NCBI RefSeq assembly: GCF_028743715.1
Contig: NZ_CP117996.1
Coordinates: 2,666,001-2,730,000 of the forward strand
Origin: Microbacterium sp. Clip185
GTDB taxonomy: Bacteria; Actinomycetota; Actinomycetes; Actinomycetales; Microbacteriaceae
Direction of reading: 5' to 3'
Length of the DNA stretch: 64,000 nt
Part shown: positions 24,484 to 33,773 of the stretch, in pieces
Layout of the letters: every line of letters begins with the position of its first letter
How positions within the stretch are numbered: position 1 is the first letter of the stretch
Notes under the pieces: generated by a model
The model's input: only the letters and a program-made list of their open reading frames with translations
Told to the model about the DNA's origin: nothing
Database searches by the model: none
Position numbers and translations under genes: made by a program

Positions 24484-25500
24484 TCAGCTCAGCTGCGCCG
24501 AGAAGAAGTCCCACATGACGGCGTTCGCGTCGACGAGATCGGTGGTGGCGCCGAGCACCGAGGCGTAGCCCGCCTGGGTCTCGAGCGCGCGCCCGGGCCA
24601 GGTGTGTCCCATGCCGTCGATGACGTACGACACCACCGGGCCCGCTGCGCAGTCGGCGTAGGTCGTGACGCTCACGCCCGCGGTCGGGGCATCGACGCTC
24701 GGCTCTCCGCATCCGTCGATCGCAGCCCACCGTTCGACGGCGGTCTGCACGCCGTACTGCCAGTACCCCGCACCGCCGCCGTCATAGGGGTTGATCGGAT
24801 CCGCCGTGCCCGCGAAGCTCAGCACGGGCGTTCCCGACGCAGGGTCGCACGTCGCGGGATCCGGCGCCCAGCTGCCGTCGCTCTGCTCGGTCGGCACCCC
24901 GGCGCGCAGACCGTCGACGGGGGCGATGGCATCGAACAGCCCGGGCCGTTCGCACGCGGTCGCCGAGATCATGCGCCCGCCGCCCGAGTACCCCGTCGCG
25001 AACACGTCGTCCACGCACCCCTCGGTCTTGACCCGGTCGACGAGGTCGGCCAGGAAGTTCACATCGTCGGCACTCTCGGTCGGCGTGCCCACCTCGGCGG
25101 TCGTCACGACACCGGGGACGTTCCACGCCCAGAGGCCGTCGGCGTTGCCCGGCACCGACCCCTGCGGCACGACGAGGACGAAGCCCTCCTCGGCGGCGGT
25201 CTGCTGCAGTTCGCTGACGCCGAGGATCAGATCAACGTTGTTGTTGGAACCGTGGAGCGCGAACACGGCCGCAGCCGGGTCGGCTCCCTCCGGCATGAAC
25301 ACCGAGACATGACGCTCGGCACCCTCGAACGTGTAGTCCAGATCCGTGCGCCCCGGCTCCCACGCCGGCGCACAGGACGCCGACGGCGTCGGCGCGGCTT
25401 GCGGTGCGGTGTCGGCGGCGCATCCGGCCGCGGCGAGCGCGGCCACCGCAACGGCGGTCACCGCCAGGCCGCGACGCAGTGACGTGCGGTTCTCGGTCAT
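24484..25500 (-). CDS. LpqC-like polyester depolymerase/esterase lipoprotein
   Basis: 338 residues from ATG 25500; the open frame extends upstream into a terminator hairpin. Signal peptide with lipobox AAGC (Cys near 23). PHB-depolymerase/feruloyl-esterase-like alpha/beta fold: LHGSNNNVDLIL, FATGYSGGGRMISATAC with the nucleophile Ser near residue 178, SFAGTADPINPYDGG supplying Asp and IDGMGHTWPG supplying His. Surface-anchored esterase acting on polymeric or aromatic esters is the likely role. Confidence 0.87.
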   Translation of the reverse strand: MTENRTSLRRGLAVTAVAVAALAAAGCAADTAPQAAPTPSASCAPAWEPGRTDLDYTFEGAERHVSVFMPEGADPAAAVFALHGSNNNVDLILGVSELQQTAAEEGFVLVVPQGSVPGNADGLWAWNVPGVVTTAEVGTPTESADDVNFLADLVDRVKTEGCVDDVFATGYSGGGRMISATACERPGLFDAIAPVDGLRAGVPTEQSDGSWAPDPATCDPASGTPVLSFAGTADPINPYDGGGAGYWQYGVQTAVERWAAIDGCGEPSVDAPTAGVSVTTYADCAAGPVVSYVIDGMGHTWPGRALETQAGYASVLGATTDLVDANAVMWDFFSAQLS

Positions 25501-25544
25501 GGAGTCTCCCTCTTCTTCACTGATGACGGAGGCCGGGGTGACAA

Positions 25545-25591
25545 CAAAAAAGACCCGGAGCACGACGATGCGATTCGTCGGTCTCCAGGTC
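25545..25591 (-). terminator. T-tract terminator or attenuator
   Basis: On the minus strand an imperfect 17-bp stem (25552-25568 with 25575-25591) is followed by TTTTTTG. It lies after tadA and about 45 bases before the lpqC-like start. It may end the tadA transcript or attenuate the esterase gene. No aptamer was recognised in 25592-25667. Confidence 0.65.
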
Positions 25592-25667
25592 TTGCCCTTG
25601 CGGTAACAACCCCGTACCCGTGCCTCTGCTGCGAGGCTCTTCGAGCGTAGCGGGAAGTGAAAGGGCT

Positions 25668-26135
25668 TCAGCGACGCGCTGTGAAGAACGCCTGCAGCTG
25701 CGCGGATGCGGCCTGCTCAGCGACCCCACCGACGACCTCGACGCGATAGGGCAGGCGACGATCGCGCAGCAGGTCGTACATGGACCCCGCTGCTCCCGCC
25801 TTGTCGTCCCACGCACCGAAGACGACCCGGTCGATGCGCGCCTGCAGGATCGCGCCCGCGCACATGACGCACGGCTCGAGCGTCACCACAAGGGTGCAGC
25901 CGCTGAGGTTCCAGGACCCGATGGATGCGGCCGCCCGCCGCAACGCCAGGACCTCGGCGTGGCCGGTGGGGTCGCCCGTGAGCTCGCGCTCGTTGCGCGC
26001 CTCGGCGACCGTCCGCCCGTCCGCATCGAGAACCACTGCACCGACGGGCACGTCGCCGTCCGCGGAGGCGTGCTGCGCCAGCATCAAAGCCCGCGTCATG
26101 GCAGCCTCGTCCGCGGTTCGGGTGGGCAGATTCAC
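25668..26135 (-). CDS. tadA: tRNA adenosine deaminase
   Basis: 155 residues. Makes inosine at the wobble position of tRNA-Arg(ACG). Zinc/catalytic motifs HAE at 59-61 and PCVMC at 88-92, plus DVPVGAVVLD and the ARNERE loop. Full length. The GTG start (gtgaatctg) has TAGTCT six bases upstream. Divergent from upp, with both starts leaderless within 51 bases. Confidence 0.93.
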   Translation of the reverse strand: MNLPTRTADEAAMTRALMLAQHASADGDVPVGAVVLDADGRTVAEARNERELTGDPTGHAEVLALRRAAASIGSWNLSGCTLVVTLEPCVMCAGAILQARIDRVVFGAWDDKAGAAGSMYDLLRDRRLPYRVEVVGGVAEQAASAQLQAFFTARR

Positions 26136-26141
26136 CCGGCC

Positions 26142-26147
26142 AGACTA
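26142..26147 (-). promoter_or_regulatory. -10 box (TAGTCT), leaderless start
   Basis: Six bases before the tadA GTG on the minus strand. Confidence 0.55.
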
Positions 26148-26173
26148 GCTCCGCGGCCCGCATCCGCGTGACG

Positions 26174-26179
26174 TAACCT
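26174..26179 (+). promoter_or_regulatory. -10 box (TAACCT), leaderless start
   Basis: Six bases before the upp ATG at 26186. Confidence 0.6.
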
Positions 26180-26185
26180 GGACCC

Positions 26186-26818
26186 ATGCGCCTGCACGTC
26201 GCCGACCACCCGCTCATCACGCACAAGCTCACGGTGCTGCGCGACAAGAACACTCCCTCCCCGGTGTTCCGTCAGCTCACGGAAGAGCTGCTGACCCTCC
26301 TCGCATACGAAGCCACGCGCAACGTGCGGGTCGAGGAGCTCGAAATCGAGACGCCGGTCACCTCGACGACGGGCGTGCGCATCTCCGAGCCGCGCCCCCT
26401 CGTCGTGCCGATCCTGCGCGCCGGTCTCGGCATGCTCGACGGGATGGTGAAGCTGCTGCCCACGGCCGAGATCGGCTTCCTCGGCATGGCGCGCAACGAG
26501 GAGACCCTGCAGCCGTACACCTACGCCGAGCGTCTGCCCGACGACCTCAGCGACCGCCAGTGCTTCGTGCTCGACCCGATGCTCGCCACCGGCGGATCGC
26601 TGGGCGCGGCGATCGACTTCCTCTTCGCCCGCGGCGCGCAGGACGTCACCGCCATCTGCATCCTCGGCGCGCCCGAGGGCGTCGCCAAGATCGAGGAGCT
26701 CGTCGGCGACCGCGACGTCACCCTCGTGCTCGGCGCGCTCGATGAGCGCCTCAACGAGAAGGGCTACATCGTGCCCGGTCTCGGCGACGCCGGAGACCGC
26801 CTGTACGGCACGGTCTGA
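26186..26818 (+). CDS. upp: Uracil phosphoribosyltransferase
   Basis: 210 residues. Salvages uracil to UMP with PRPP. Family signatures: [16 protein letters not shown] at the N-terminus, [12 protein letters not shown] near 75, PRPP loop [18 protein letters not shown] near 128, and the uracil-binding C-terminus [16 protein letters not shown]. Full length and uninterrupted. Leaderless start. Confidence 0.96.
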   Translation: MRLHVADHPLITHKLTVLRDKNTPSPVFRQLTEELLTLLAYEATRNVRVEELEIETPVTSTTGVRISEPRPLVVPILRAGLGMLDGMVKLLPTAEIGFLGMARNEETLQPYTYAERLPDDLSDRQCFVLDPMLATGGSLGAAIDFLFARGAQDVTAICILGAPEGVAKIEELVGDRDVTLVLGALDERLNEKGYIVPGLGDAGDRLYGTV

Positions 26819-26825
26819 GAAGGCC

Positions 26826-27827
26826 TCAGAGCCACTTCTTCTTCCGGAAGATCACCCAGAGCGCGACTGCGAACACGCCCATGCCGCCGACGGCGAGCGG
26901 GTAGCCGTACTCCCAGTGCAGCTCGGGCATGTTCTCGAAGTTCATGCCGTAGATGCCCGCGATGAGTCCGGGCGCGAAGATGATCGCCGCCCACGACGAG
27001 ATCTTCTTGATCTCGTCGTTCTGCGCGAGGCTCGCCTCGGTCTGACGGCGGGCGACGAGGGCCGAGTGCACCGTCAGTGCCTTGTCCAGCAGCGCACGGA
27101 ACCCCTCGATGCGGTCCGCGATGCGGATCACGTGGTCGAGCACGTCGCGGAGGTTGCGCTGCACCTCGAGGTCGACGTCGTACTTCTCGTAGCCGCGGCG
27201 CAGCCACTCCAGCATCCCGGCCATCGGCTGCACGGCACGCCCGAAGCTGATGACCTCCCCGAAGAGCTCGTAGATGCGGCGCGAGAGAGCGTCGTCGTCG
27301 CTATCGCCGAACAACTGGTCCTCGATCTCGTCGATGTCGTTCTCGATACCGGCGACGACAGGCTCGTACTCGTCGACCACACGGTCGAGGATCGCGTAGA
27401 GCACGGCCTCCGGCCCCAGCTCCAGCAGCTCCGGCTGGCGCTCGAGCCGCTGCCGGACGGCTGCGAGGTTGGGCGATTCGGCATGACGGATGGTCACCAC
27501 GAAACGTGGACCCACGAAGAGGTGCAATTCGCCGAAGTCGACGTGCTCCAGCTCGTCGTCGTAGTGCGCGGGCCGCAACACCACGAAGAGGGTGTCGCCG
27601 TACCGCTCCACCTTGGAGCGCTGGTGACCCTGAAGGGCGTCCTCGACCGCCAGCGGGTGCAGGCCGAACTCCCCCGCGACGCTCGCGAGTTCTGCGGGAC
27701 CGGGTCGGTACATCCCGATCCACGCGAAGCCGTCGTGGGCGTCGAGCAGCTCGTAGGTCTCGTCGAGGCTGCGCGGGGTCTCCACGCGGTGCCCCTGGAC
27801 GTAGATGGCGTTGTCGATCAGGGTCAT
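26826..27827 (-). CDS. corA: CorA magnesium/cobalt transporter
   Basis: 333 residues. Pentameric channel for Mg2+ (also Co2+, Ni2+). Large cytoplasmic N-terminal domain, long helix around 200-270, and two C-terminal helices with the selectivity motif YGMNFENMPEL near 285 and a basic end RKKKWL. Ribosome site GGAGA six bases before ATG. Preceded by a 226-base untranslated stretch. Confidence 0.95.
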   Translation of the reverse strand: MTLIDNAIYVQGHRVETPRSLDETYELLDAHDGFAWIGMYRPGPAELASVAGEFGLHPLAVEDALQGHQRSKVERYGDTLFVVLRPAHYDDELEHVDFGELHLFVGPRFVVTIRHAESPNLAAVRQRLERQPELLELGPEAVLYAILDRVVDEYEPVVAGIENDIDEIEDQLFGDSDDDALSRRIYELFGEVISFGRAVQPMAGMLEWLRRGYEKYDVDLEVQRNLRDVLDHVIRIADRIEGFRALLDKALTVHSALVARRQTEASLAQNDEIKKISSWAAIIFAPGLIAGIYGMNFENMPELHWEYGYPLAVGGMGVFAVALWVIFRKKKWL

Positions 27828-28053
27828 GAGGTTCTCCGGTGTTGCGGGCGCGACGAGGCGCCAGAGGATGTGGGTGCGCTCTCCGCCAGGGCGCGGCCAC
27901 CGGATCCCGTCTCTACCGGAGGGATGCGGCGGTGTGCGCCGTGGCGCACGAACTATCGCCGGCCATGGCCATCACCGCCTCTCGGTCTTCTCGGTTGAAT
28001 GCTCTCCCGCACGGGACGTGCCCGCGCTTCGCCCGCTCAGCGGGCCCGGGCGA
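27828..28053 (-). other. Long leader region before corA
   Basis: 226 bases without a gene between the nuclease/helicase stop and corA. On the minus strand it has a GCCCGC-TGA-GCGGGC hairpin next to the helicase stop, a GCGGGAGAGC and a GGCGGAGAGC segment about 150 bases apart, and several GC-rich inverted repeats. I could not match it to the M-box or another known riboswitch; it could still be a structured leader for Mg2+ control. Confidence 0.35.
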
Positions 28054-31000
28054 TCATACCTCTCCCGGGTGACCGGTTCGCATCCCCGTCGTCGGGACCG
28101 GCGACGGCTCGTCCTCGCCGACGAGGCGAGCGAACGCGCTCAGCCGCGCGACTCCCTCGGGGGTGCGGGGCAGATCATCGAGCAGATCTGGCGAGAAGAC
28201 GACGTACGCGGCGAACTGCGCCCGGGAGACGGCCACATTCAGCCGGTTCTGCAGCAGCAGGAACTCCAGCCCGCGCGGAGCCTCACGACCAGAGGACGCG
28301 GCGAGCGACACGATCGCGACGACCGCCTCCTGCCCCTGGAACTTGTCCACCGTCCCCACGCGGATGCCGCTGAGGCCGGCCGCGTCGAGCGCGTTCTCCA
28401 CCTCGACCTGCTGGCCGTTGTAGGGCGTCACAACGATGACGTCAGCGGCCGTGAGCGGGCGAGCGACAGCAGCCCCGTCATCATGGCACGTCCAGGTGCG
28501 GCCGATCGTGTCGCGGACGATGCGCACGACCGCCGCCGCTTCCTCGGGCGACGCGACCGCATTGCCCGCGTGCACCACGGGAACCGGGTGCACACCCGGT
28601 GCCACACCCTCCAGCGCGCGACTGGCGGTCACCGGCGCGGAGGCGAGCTCGCCGTCGTAGGAGAGCTCCGACACGGCACGCGCGAGCGCCGGGTGCATCC
28701 GCCACGTGTGGGAGAGGAAGTAGCCATGGGATGCGGGCAGAACCGCCTGCCCGTCCATGACCCAGCCCAGGGCCGACTCGTCGACGGGCTCGGGGTGCGT
28801 GCCCTGGCTGACCTGCGGCAGCTGCTGCGGGTCGCCGAGCAGCAGCAGGCGGCGCGCTGCCCGAGAGACGGCGATCGTGGAGGCGAGCGAGAACTGTCCG
28901 GCCTCGTCGATCACGAGCAGATCGAGGCTGCGGCGAGGAACGCGGCCGGCGTGGCTGAAGTCCCACGCCGTCCCGCCGACGACGAAGCCGCCGGGGCGGT
29001 CTTCGGTGAACGCCGCGAGTGCATTCTTCTCGAACACCGTGAACGACACGGCATCCGCCTGGCTCGGATCTTTGAGCGCTTTGCCGACGAGGTTCGAGGA
29101 GAGGCCTGCCGCCACGATCCGATCCAGCATGTGCTCCACGACGGCGTGCGACTGCGCGACGACACCCACGCGGAACCCGCGCTCAGTGACGAGGCGTGCG
29201 ACGACGTGGGAGCCCACGTAGGTCTTTCCGGTGCCCGGAGGGCCCTGCACCGCGAGATAGCTGTCATCGAGGTCGACGACGCTGCGCACGATGGCTGCGA
29301 CGTCGTCGCCGACAGAGGGGGTGAGCGCTCCCGTAGCCGTGCGCGGAGCGACGCGGCGCAGGATGTCGGTGGCCGCATCCAGCGGGAAGTGCGGATCGGC
29401 CTCGATCAGCGCGTCCGCCCACGCGTCGATCGCCGCCTGCTGGTTGCCGGCCGCCGGCGGAGCCGCGGGCGCGAGGGCGATCGGCAGGTCGGACCAGGTC
29501 TCGCCGTCGGCGGCGAGCTCTTCCACGACGGCGCCGTCATCGAGTGCCTCGACGATGCGCACCGCACGCGCCGCATGGATCCACCGCGGCGACTCCTCGC
29601 CGAAAGGCGCCGGGGCGGCGTACACGAGGAAGGGCTGGGTGCCGACGCTCAGCCGCGTGCCCGGTGCAGGCTCCCCCCGCAGCTCGAGGCGGCGACGCAA
29701 CGCACGCTGGCGTCCCTGTCCCGGCTGCCAGTCCTCGACGACGCGCGTACGCGCACCGTCGAGGACGACGACGTCGCGGGTGTCCTCCCACAGCGACACC
29801 GGTTCGCGCAGGCGAAGGAAGTGCGAGGCCCAGAAGGTCTTCGCCTCGCGGGGGTAGTAGTCGATCGCGGCGGCACCGAGGCGGAGGGCTGCCGCATCCG
29901 CTTCGTCATCGGTCACGGCCGCACGGCGCTGGAGAGCGACCGAGCGGAACGACGGCTCGTAGACGGCTTCGCCCATGACGGGATCCGCCGACGGGAAGAG
30001 CTGGGCCTCGCGTGCGCGATCGACGAGCCAATCGCGCAGGCGCAGCGTCGAGACGCAGTCGTCGCGGTTGTACTCGGCCAGATCATCGAGCACGGCCTGA
30101 GCCTGGTCGTCCTGCCCCGCCTCGAGCAGTGCACGTGCCTCGACGTATCGCACGATCGAGTCGTCGCCGCGCTGCACGTCGCTCGTGCGGCGCTGGGCCC
30201 CCATGTACAGCGGCTCGAGCTTCTTGATCGAGTACGACCGGGACCCGACCCGCAATGCGCGGCGGACGATCGGATACAGGTCGACGAAGACGCCATCGCG
30301 CAGCAGACGGTCGACCTCGGCCTCGCGGGTGCCGTGGCGCGCGGCCATCGCCAGCAGGTGCGTGGGCTCGTAGGGCGCGTAGTGGTAGATGTGCATGCCC
30401 GGATGCGCGCGCCGCCGCAGATCGACGAAGTCGATGAACGTCTCGAGCGCCGCCTTCTCGTCGGCGAACGAATGCGCCCACAGCGCCGAGTACTGCTGCT
30501 CGGGATCGATCCATCCGAAGAGATAGTCGATGCCCCAGTCGCCGCCACCCTCGGTGTACAGCGGGTCGCCCTCGAAATCGAAGAAGAGATCACCCGCGTC
30601 GCGTCGTGGCAGGGCGGCGAGAGCCTGCGGCAGCACCACCTCGTAGCGGGGCACAGCGTCGACGGGCACCGTTCCGTCGGGTCCGGGCACTCCGGCGGGA
30701 CTCTCCAGCTGGAGACGGGCCTGCGTACGCAGCGACGCGAAGACGTCGTCGCTCATGCGCTCCGGAGCCCTCGAAGCCGCCGCCAGCTCGTCGATCGTCG
30801 TGATGCCGGAGGCACGCAGACGCTCGCGCTGCACGGGCCGCATGCCGGCCACGAGCAACAGGTCGCGGTGCGCGGCCACCTCGGTCTCACACGTGGCACA
30901 GCGCCCGCACGCCACGACACGTAGCGTCCCACGGGTGTCTCCCCACGCGAGCGGCTCACCGGCCGCGCCTGCGGCGAGGTCACGGTCGGCGATCAGCGCG

Positions 31001-31608
31001 CGCAGGCGCGCGCGGCGCTGCCGATACACCGGCATGAGATCGCGCACCCGGTGCGTGCTGACCGAACCGTCGCCCAGCAGCAGCTCCACGCGGTCGGCAC
31101 GGGAGATGCCCGCCGCATCCAGTTGGTCGACGTATGCCGCCAACTGCATCAAGGCGGTGACGCGCGCGTGGCGGGCGAGCTTGGTGTCTTGCACGATCCA
31201 CGCGCCGTCGTTCGAGCGCACCAGGAAGTCGGCGAAACCCACGAACTCGTCGGTGCGGAACGCCGCCTGGTAGACGACGTGCGCGCCCGGATCAGCGAGA
31301 GCGGCGACGGTCGCGGCGACCGCATCCGTCATCGCCGCCTCATCGCCCGAGCGGGTCTCGGGGATCTCGACCACCGCGTCGTCGAACTCGTCGCGATAGC
31401 GCTGCAGCACGGCCAGTTCGTGCCGCGTGCCGAGTCGCGCCGCACGCTCGAGCATGACGTCCTCTGGTTCGACGACGGCGGGGATGCGGCCCAGCCGCGC
31501 ATCGAGCTGGCGCAGCCACGCGAACTCGCACTCCGCGGCGGCTTTCAGGTCGCTCGCACTCCACACCACGCGCCCACTGTCGGACCCCGCAGGCTCGATG
31601 TATCGCAT
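28054..31608 (-). CDS. RecB-like nuclease fused to SF1 helicase (TM0106 type)
   Basis: 1184 residues from ATG 31608 with AAGGGAG upstream (31626 possible). N-terminal RecB/Cas4-like nuclease of the TM0106 family: CEFAWLRQLD near 27, conserved acidic and QDTKLARH motifs near 137-150, and clustered cysteines CGRCATCE near 240 that may hold an iron-sulfur cluster. A predicted RNase H-like exonuclease follows (DLFFDFEGDPLY near 350). The C-terminal half is a Dna2/Upf1-like SF1 helicase: QGPPGTGKTYVGSHVV near 810, VIDEAGQFSLA, KFQGQEAVVAIVSL and LNVAVSRAQ. Likely DNA repair or RNA/DNA processing; the physiological substrate is unknown. Confidence 0.88.
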   Translation of the reverse strand: MRYIEPAGSDSGRVVWSASDLKAAAECEFAWLRQLDARLGRIPAVVEPEDVMLERAARLGTRHELAVLQRYRDEFDDAVVEIPETRSGDEAAMTDAVAATVAALADPGAHVVYQAAFRTDEFVGFADFLVRSNDGAWIVQDTKLARHARVTALMQLAAYVDQLDAAGISRADRVELLLGDGSVSTHRVRDLMPVYRQRRARLRALIADRDLAAGAAGEPLAWGDTRGTLRVVACGRCATCETEVAAHRDLLLVAGMRPVQRERLRASGITTIDELAAASRAPERMSDDVFASLRTQARLQLESPAGVPGPDGTVPVDAVPRYEVVLPQALAALPRRDAGDLFFDFEGDPLYTEGGGDWGIDYLFGWIDPEQQYSALWAHSFADEKAALETFIDFVDLRRRAHPGMHIYHYAPYEPTHLLAMAARHGTREAEVDRLLRDGVFVDLYPIVRRALRVGSRSYSIKKLEPLYMGAQRRTSDVQRGDDSIVRYVEARALLEAGQDDQAQAVLDDLAEYNRDDCVSTLRLRDWLVDRAREAQLFPSADPVMGEAVYEPSFRSVALQRRAAVTDDEADAAALRLGAAAIDYYPREAKTFWASHFLRLREPVSLWEDTRDVVVLDGARTRVVEDWQPGQGRQRALRRRLELRGEPAPGTRLSVGTQPFLVYAAPAPFGEESPRWIHAARAVRIVEALDDGAVVEELAADGETWSDLPIALAPAAPPAAGNQQAAIDAWADALIEADPHFPLDAATDILRRVAPRTATGALTPSVGDDVAAIVRSVVDLDDSYLAVQGPPGTGKTYVGSHVVARLVTERGFRVGVVAQSHAVVEHMLDRIVAAGLSSNLVGKALKDPSQADAVSFTVFEKNALAAFTEDRPGGFVVGGTAWDFSHAGRVPRRSLDLLVIDEAGQFSLASTIAVSRAARRLLLLGDPQQLPQVSQGTHPEPVDESALGWVMDGQAVLPASHGYFLSHTWRMHPALARAVSELSYDGELASAPVTASRALEGVAPGVHPVPVVHAGNAVASPEEAAAVVRIVRDTIGRTWTCHDDGAAVARPLTAADVIVVTPYNGQQVEVENALDAAGLSGIRVGTVDKFQGQEAVVAIVSLAASSGREAPRGLEFLLLQNRLNVAVSRAQFAAYVVFSPDLLDDLPRTPEGVARLSAFARLVGEDEPSPVPTTGMRTGHPGEV

Positions 31609-31697
31609 TCGCTCCCTTTCCTTCATCGACCCTAGTTGCGGCCGCCGACAGGGCCTGCGCACCGACGCAACCCCGTTCCGGGGCAGGCCGCGAGTGC

Positions 31698-31703
31698 CAG
31701 ACT
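31698..31703 (+). promoter_or_regulatory. -10 box (CAGACT), leaderless start
   Basis: Six bases before the nadE GTG at 31710. The same hexamer precedes the LLM oxidoreductase start. Confidence 0.45.
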
Positions 31704-31709
31704 GGAGGC

Positions 31710-33767
31710 GTGAGCACGCACCTGCCCTTCACGAACCCCTACCGGCACGGCTTCGCCCGGGTCGCCGCCGTCACGATCCCGGTGAGCGTGGCCGACCCTG
31801 CGACGAACGCCGAGGCCGTGCTCGCCGAGGCGCGCGCCTGCCATGACGACGGCGTGGCCGTCGCGCTCTTTCCGGAGCTGAGCCTCAGCGGCTACGCCAT
31901 CGAGGATCTCGTGCTGCAGGACCCGCTGCTGGATGCTGTGGTGGCGGCCATCGAGCAGCTCGTCGCCGCATCCGTGGACCTGCGCCCCGTCCTGGTCGTC
32001 GGCGCGCCGCTGGTCCATGGCAACAGGCTGTACAACTGTGCGGTCGTCATCCACCGCGGCGAGATCCTCGGCGTCGCGCCCAAGTCGATGCTGCCGACCT
32101 ACCGCGAGTTCTACGAGCGCCGCTGGTACGCGCCGGGCGACGACCAGCGCGGCGGCGACATCCGCATCGGCGACCTCTACGCCCCTTTCGGCCCCGATCT
32201 GCTGTTCGAGGCATTGGACGTGGAGGGACTCGTCGTACACGCCGAGGTCTGCGAGGACATGTGGGTTCCCGTGCCGCCCTCATCCGAGGCCGCCCTCGCA
32301 GGGGCCACGGTGCTGCTGAACCTCAGCGGCAGCCCGATCACGATCGCCCGCGCCGATGACCGCAAGCTGCTCTCGCAGTCCCAGTCGCTGCGCTGCCTCG
32401 CTGCCTACGCCTATGCCGCGGCGGGCCAGGGCGAGTCGACGAACGACGTCTCCTGGGACGGCCAGACCATGATCTACGAGGGCGGCCAGCTGCTCGTCGA
32501 GACCGATCGGTTCCCGGACGCTGCGCGCCGCAGCATCGCCGACGTCGATCTGGACCGCCTGCGCCAGGACCGCCTTCGTCAGGGCACCTTCGACGACAAC
32601 CGCCGCTCCCTCACCGAGCGCGTGGGCGCATTCCGCACGATCCACTTCCGTCTGGACCCCCCGGCCGAGCTCACAGGGCTACGCCGGCCCGTCGCACGGT
32701 TCCCCTTCGTCCCGGCCGACCCCGCCCGCCTCGCCCAGGACTGCTACGAGGCCTTCAGCATCCAGGTGTCCGGCCTCGAGCAGCGGATGCGGGCGATCGG
32801 ATCCCCGCGCCCTGTCATCGGCGTATCGGGAGGCCTCGACTCCACCCACGCGCTCCTGGTCGTCGCCCGCGCGATGGATCGGATGGGGCGCCCGCGCAGC
32901 GAGATCTTCGCGTACACGATGCCCGGCTTCGCGACCGGCGACGGCACCAAGTCGAACGCGATCGAGCTCGCCGAGGCGATCGGCGCGACGATCGAGACGA
33001 TCGACATCCGCCCTGCCGCCACCGAGATCCTGCGCGGGATCGGCCACCCCGCAGCGGAGGGCGAACCCCTCTACGACGTCACCTACGAGAACGTGCAGGC
33101 GGGGGTCCGCACCGACCTGCTGTTCCGCCTCGCGAACCGGCACGGCGGCATCGTCATCGGAACCTCGGACCTGTCCGAGCTGGCGCTCGGCTGGGCCACG
33201 TACGGCGTCGGCGACCAAATGAGCCACTACGCCGTCAACGCCGGGGTCCCCAAGACGCTGATCCAGCACCTCATCCGATGGGTGATCGCAGACGGCGTCG
33301 GCATCGACGAGCGCACCGCCGCCGTGCTGCAGGCGGTTCTGGACACCGAGATCAGCCCCGAGCTCGTGCCCGCCGGCGAGGACGGCAAGGTGCAGTCGAC
33401 CGAGGACGCCATCGGCCCGTACGCCCTCCACGACTTCACGCTGTTCCACATCCTGCGTTTCGGGATGCGGCCGTCGAAGATCGCGTATCTCGCCGAGGTC
33501 GCCTTCGCCGACGCGGAGGGGGGACTGTGGCCGGCGGGCTTCCCCGACGACGAGCGGTACGCCTACGACCGCGAGACGATCGTGCAGTGGCTGCGGGTCT
33601 TCCTCAGGCGCTACTTCGGCTTCGCGCAGTTCAAGCGCACCGCGATCCCCAACGGCCCGAAAGTCTCGCCTGCGGGATCGCTGTCGCCGCGCGGCGACTG
33701 GCGAGCGCCGAGCGACGGGAACGCCGCCGCGTGGCTCAGCGAGCTGGACGCCGCCCTCGAGGCCTGA
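31710..33767 (+). CDS. nadE: Glutamine-dependent NAD+ synthetase
   Basis: 685 residues. N-terminal glutaminase (nitrilase fold) with Glu in FPELSLSGY near 53, Lys in PKSMLPTYREFYE near 127 and Cys in EVCEDMWVP near 182; C-terminal synthetase with the ATP loop VIGVSGGLDSTHALLV near 370. Converts deamido-NAD to NAD+, using ammonia channelled from glutamine. Full length for the two-domain actinobacterial enzyme. GTG start, leaderless. Confidence 0.95.
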   Translation: MSTHLPFTNPYRHGFARVAAVTIPVSVADPATNAEAVLAEARACHDDGVAVALFPELSLSGYAIEDLVLQDPLLDAVVAAIEQLVAASVDLRPVLVVGAPLVHGNRLYNCAVVIHRGEILGVAPKSMLPTYREFYERRWYAPGDDQRGGDIRIGDLYAPFGPDLLFEALDVEGLVVHAEVCEDMWVPVPPSSEAALAGATVLLNLSGSPITIARADDRKLLSQSQSLRCLAAYAYAAAGQGESTNDVSWDGQTMIYEGGQLLVETDRFPDAARRSIADVDLDRLRQDRLRQGTFDDNRRSLTERVGAFRTIHFRLDPPAELTGLRRPVARFPFVPADPARLAQDCYEAFSIQVSGLEQRMRAIGSPRPVIGVSGGLDSTHALLVVARAMDRMGRPRSEIFAYTMPGFATGDGTKSNAIELAEAIGATIETIDIRPAATEILRGIGHPAAEGEPLYDVTYENVQAGVRTDLLFRLANRHGGIVIGTSDLSELALGWATYGVGDQMSHYAVNAGVPKTLIQHLIRWVIADGVGIDERTAAVLQAVLDTEISPELVPAGEDGKVQSTEDAIGPYALHDFTLFHILRFGMRPSKIAYLAEVAFADAEGGLWPAGFPDDERYAYDRETIVQWLRVFLRRYFGFAQFKRTAIPNGPKVSPAGSLSPRGDWRAPSDGNAAAWLSELDAALEA

Positions 33768-33773
33768 GGCGGA

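Noticed and set aside
23498..24568. 356-codon frame starting at the first ATG of the tandem duplication
   Set aside because: Translation after the first few residues is Arg/Ala-rich noise; the oxidoreductase frame from 23517 has full family motifs. Kept only as a decoy start.
25592..25667. Possible signal-recognition-particle RNA near tadA
   Set aside because: The conserved GNAR apical loop sequence with the GGAAG...AGCAGCC core is not present.
27900..28030. Possible glycine riboswitch in the corA leader (GCGGGAGAGC)
   Set aside because: The conserved core that follows in glycine aptamers is absent, and corA is not a glycine-related gene.
27805..30924. 1039-codon plus-strand open frame opposite the nuclease/helicase gene
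   Set aside because: Antisense to a clearly functional multi-domain protein; its translation is Arg/His/Asp-rich without motifs.
31630..31680. Third copy of the palindrome family (GTTGCGGCCGCCGACAG...)
   Set aside because: Shares only short pieces with the copies at 9026 and 13305; arms and apex do not match.
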